A DNA stretch of 64,000 nt, taken from NCBI RefSeq assembly GCF_947501905.1, contig NZ_CANMXL010000002.1, positions 248,001 to 312,000 on the forward strand, read 5' to 3'. Positions 62,966 to 64,000 of this stretch are shown piece by piece; within the stretch, counting starts at the first letter, position 1, and the number at the start of each line of letters is the position of its first letter. The notes below the pieces were generated by a model. The model saw only the letters and a program-made list of their open reading frames with translations. It was not told the origin of the DNA and ran no database searches. This DNA is from an uncultured Winogradskyella sp. (lineage in GTDB: Bacteria; Bacteroidota; Bacteroidia; Flavobacteriales; Flavobacteriaceae). A program made the translations under genes and the position numbers.

Positions 62966-64000
62966 AAACTCTGTTTTACTAAATCTATAATTTTTTCTTG
63001 CTTAGATTTGTCTAAATCATGATATAATGGTAAACACAATACTCTACTAGCTATTGACCTAGACATCTCACAATTATAACCGCTTACATAAGGTAATTCA
63101 TCCAAACTAGGATAGAAATAGCGCCTTGGATAAATATCATTTGCATTTAAAACTTCTGAAATGGCTTTTAACTTTTTCTCTGAAGGGCAAATAATGGGGT
63201 AATAACTAAAATTCCATTTTGTAGCTTCTCTAAGTTTTAAAAGACTCAGTGTAGTATTACTAAAAGCTTTATTATATGCCAATACAATAGCTTCTCTACT
63301 TTCAATTATTGTCTCTATATAAGGAAAAACAGCTAAGCCCATGGCGGCTTGTAGCTCACTCATCTTTGCATTGATACCAATACCGTAAAATCGCTCAGTA
63401 CCATCATGTCCAAAATTATGATGGTAATACAAATCGTTATACAACTCATCAGAATTAAAAAAAGCTGCGCCTCCTTCTCCTGTATGAAATAACTTCGTCG
63501 CATGAAAACTACAGGTGCTTACATCACCATATTCAAAAACACTTTTCCCATTATAGGTCACTCCAAAACAATGTGCCGCGTCATAAATAACTTTTAAATT
63601 ATGCTTTTTGGCAATGGCTTCAATGGCATCGATATTACATGGATTACCAAAAACGTGCGTGGCTAAAATTGCAGTTGCATTTTTGGTTATAGCTGCTTCA
63701 ATTTTAGTTTCGTCAATGGTTAAATATTCTGGATGTATATCTACAAAAACAGGTTTACAACCTTCCCAAACAATACTAGAAGTGGTAGCTACGTAGCTAA
63801 ATGGCGTTGTAATTATATCTCCTGATAATTCTAAAGCTTTAATGGCTATTTGTATGGGCAAAGTTCCATTAGTCATGCAAATTACGTTCGTCACGTTTAG
63901 ATAGTCTTTCAATTGAGCTTCTAATCGCTTTACCAAATGACCTCTGTTGGTTATCCATCCAGAATCCCAAGCATGTTTTAAAATGGCTTGGTATTCATCT
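62962..64000 (-). CDS. DegT/DnrJ/EryC1 family sugar aminotransferase (5' end outside window)
   Basis: The frame continues through the right edge: 21 whole codons precede the TTG at 63936, reading DEYQAILKHAWDSGWITNRG, which matches the N-terminus of this family. The PLP lysine lies in FHATKLFHTGEGG (codon 63495-63493). It should transfer an amino group to a keto-sugar nucleotide such as dTDP- or UDP-4-keto-6-deoxyhexose. With WbqC and GNAT it makes an N-acylated amino sugar for the glycan. Confidence 0.9.
   Translation of the reverse strand, partial: DEYQAILKHAWDSGWITNRGHLVKRLEAQLKDYLNVTNVICMTNGTLPIQIAIKALELSGDIITTPFSYVATTSSIVWEGCKPVFVDIHPEYLTIDETKIEAAITKNATAILATHVFGNPCNIDAIEAIAKKHNLKVIYDAAHCFGVTYNGKSVFEYGDVSTCSFHATKLFHTGEGGAAFFNSDELYNDLYYHHNFGHDGTERFYGIGINAKMSELQAAMGLAVFPYIETIIESREAIVLAYNKAFSNTTLSLLKLREATKWNFSYYPIICPSEKKLKAISEVLNANDIYPRRYFYPSLDELPYVSGYNCEMSRSIASRVLCLPLYHDLDKSKQEKIIDLVKQSL

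Noticed and set aside
1..64000. tRNA, rRNA, riboswitch and phage genes
   Set aside because: I looked in the larger gaps and saw no cloverleaf, rRNA-like or known riboswitch pattern, and no integrase, capsid or transposase genes.

Overview
The window looks like a chromosomal segment of a marine-type member of the family Flavobacteriaceae (Bacteroidota). The reasons are the low G+C content, the near absence of Shine-Dalgarno sequences, candidate promoters of the TAnnTTTG type, and gene families typical of that group: DUF4331, DUF2141, 2TM-domain proteins fused to a LytS-like kinase, a PorV/PorQ-like barrel, a cyclophilin-FKBP fusion, WbqC, and a RecQ without zinc cysteines. I saw no rRNA, tRNA or CRISPR array.

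Layout. (1) 1-6182 is a microaerobic and stress block: the end of ccoG, ccoH, a SafE-type membrane protein, two universal stress proteins, a baeRF-like protein, a TerB-like protein, hemN and a YdeI-like protein. (2) 6241-8229 holds a periplasmic Cu/Zn superoxide dismutase lipoprotein, an ECF sigma factor and its RskA-type anti-sigma factor. (3) 8230-12057 is an accessory island and the most interesting part. Four unrelated short genes are separated by long imperfect palindromes that behave like integron attC sites, but no integrase is visible. (4) 12058-19349 holds a SulP transporter, a DUF4331/TPR/beta-barrel operon, and a LETM1-like plus J-domain pair. (5) 19341-24037 is an operon with a LytTR two-component system and four copies of the 2TM domain. 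(6) 24208-36846 is housekeeping and envelope: prolyl isomerase, RecQ, KdsD, TatC, an AhpD-like protein, LptB, TerC, PssA, a PorV/PorQ-like barrel and a DUF4105 protein. (7) 36847-64000, all on the minus strand, is a surface polysaccharide cluster. It has 15 glycosyltransferases, an O-antigen polymerase or ligase, a priming sugar-phosphate transferase, three methyltransferases, an asparagine-synthase-like protein, an MBOAT/SGNH acylation pair, and an aminotransferase/WbqC/GNAT amino-sugar module. It runs off the right edge.

Candidate new system. In 8415-11880 each of the first three genes is bracketed by its own short inverted repeat, starting with GTT just before the gene and ending with AAC at or just after its stop codon (10 of 10, 9 of 9 and 13 of 14 bases complementary). 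Between AAC and the next GTT lies a 115-180-base imperfect palindrome whose arms can pair over 9-18 bases, always followed by ACC-GTT. In integrons this pattern arises because a cassette's first bases and the start of its trailing attC come from one recombination site. Here the sites do not fit the canonical GTTRRRY/RYYYAAC consensus, so searches built on canonical attC sites may miss them. The last site (about 11744-11880) is decayed but keeps 46 of 57 ungapped identities with the first. I infer an integron-like cassette array, at present without a visible recombinase, in a Bacteroidota chromosome.

All functional calls come from reading motifs and from knowledge of protein families. No database search was possible.
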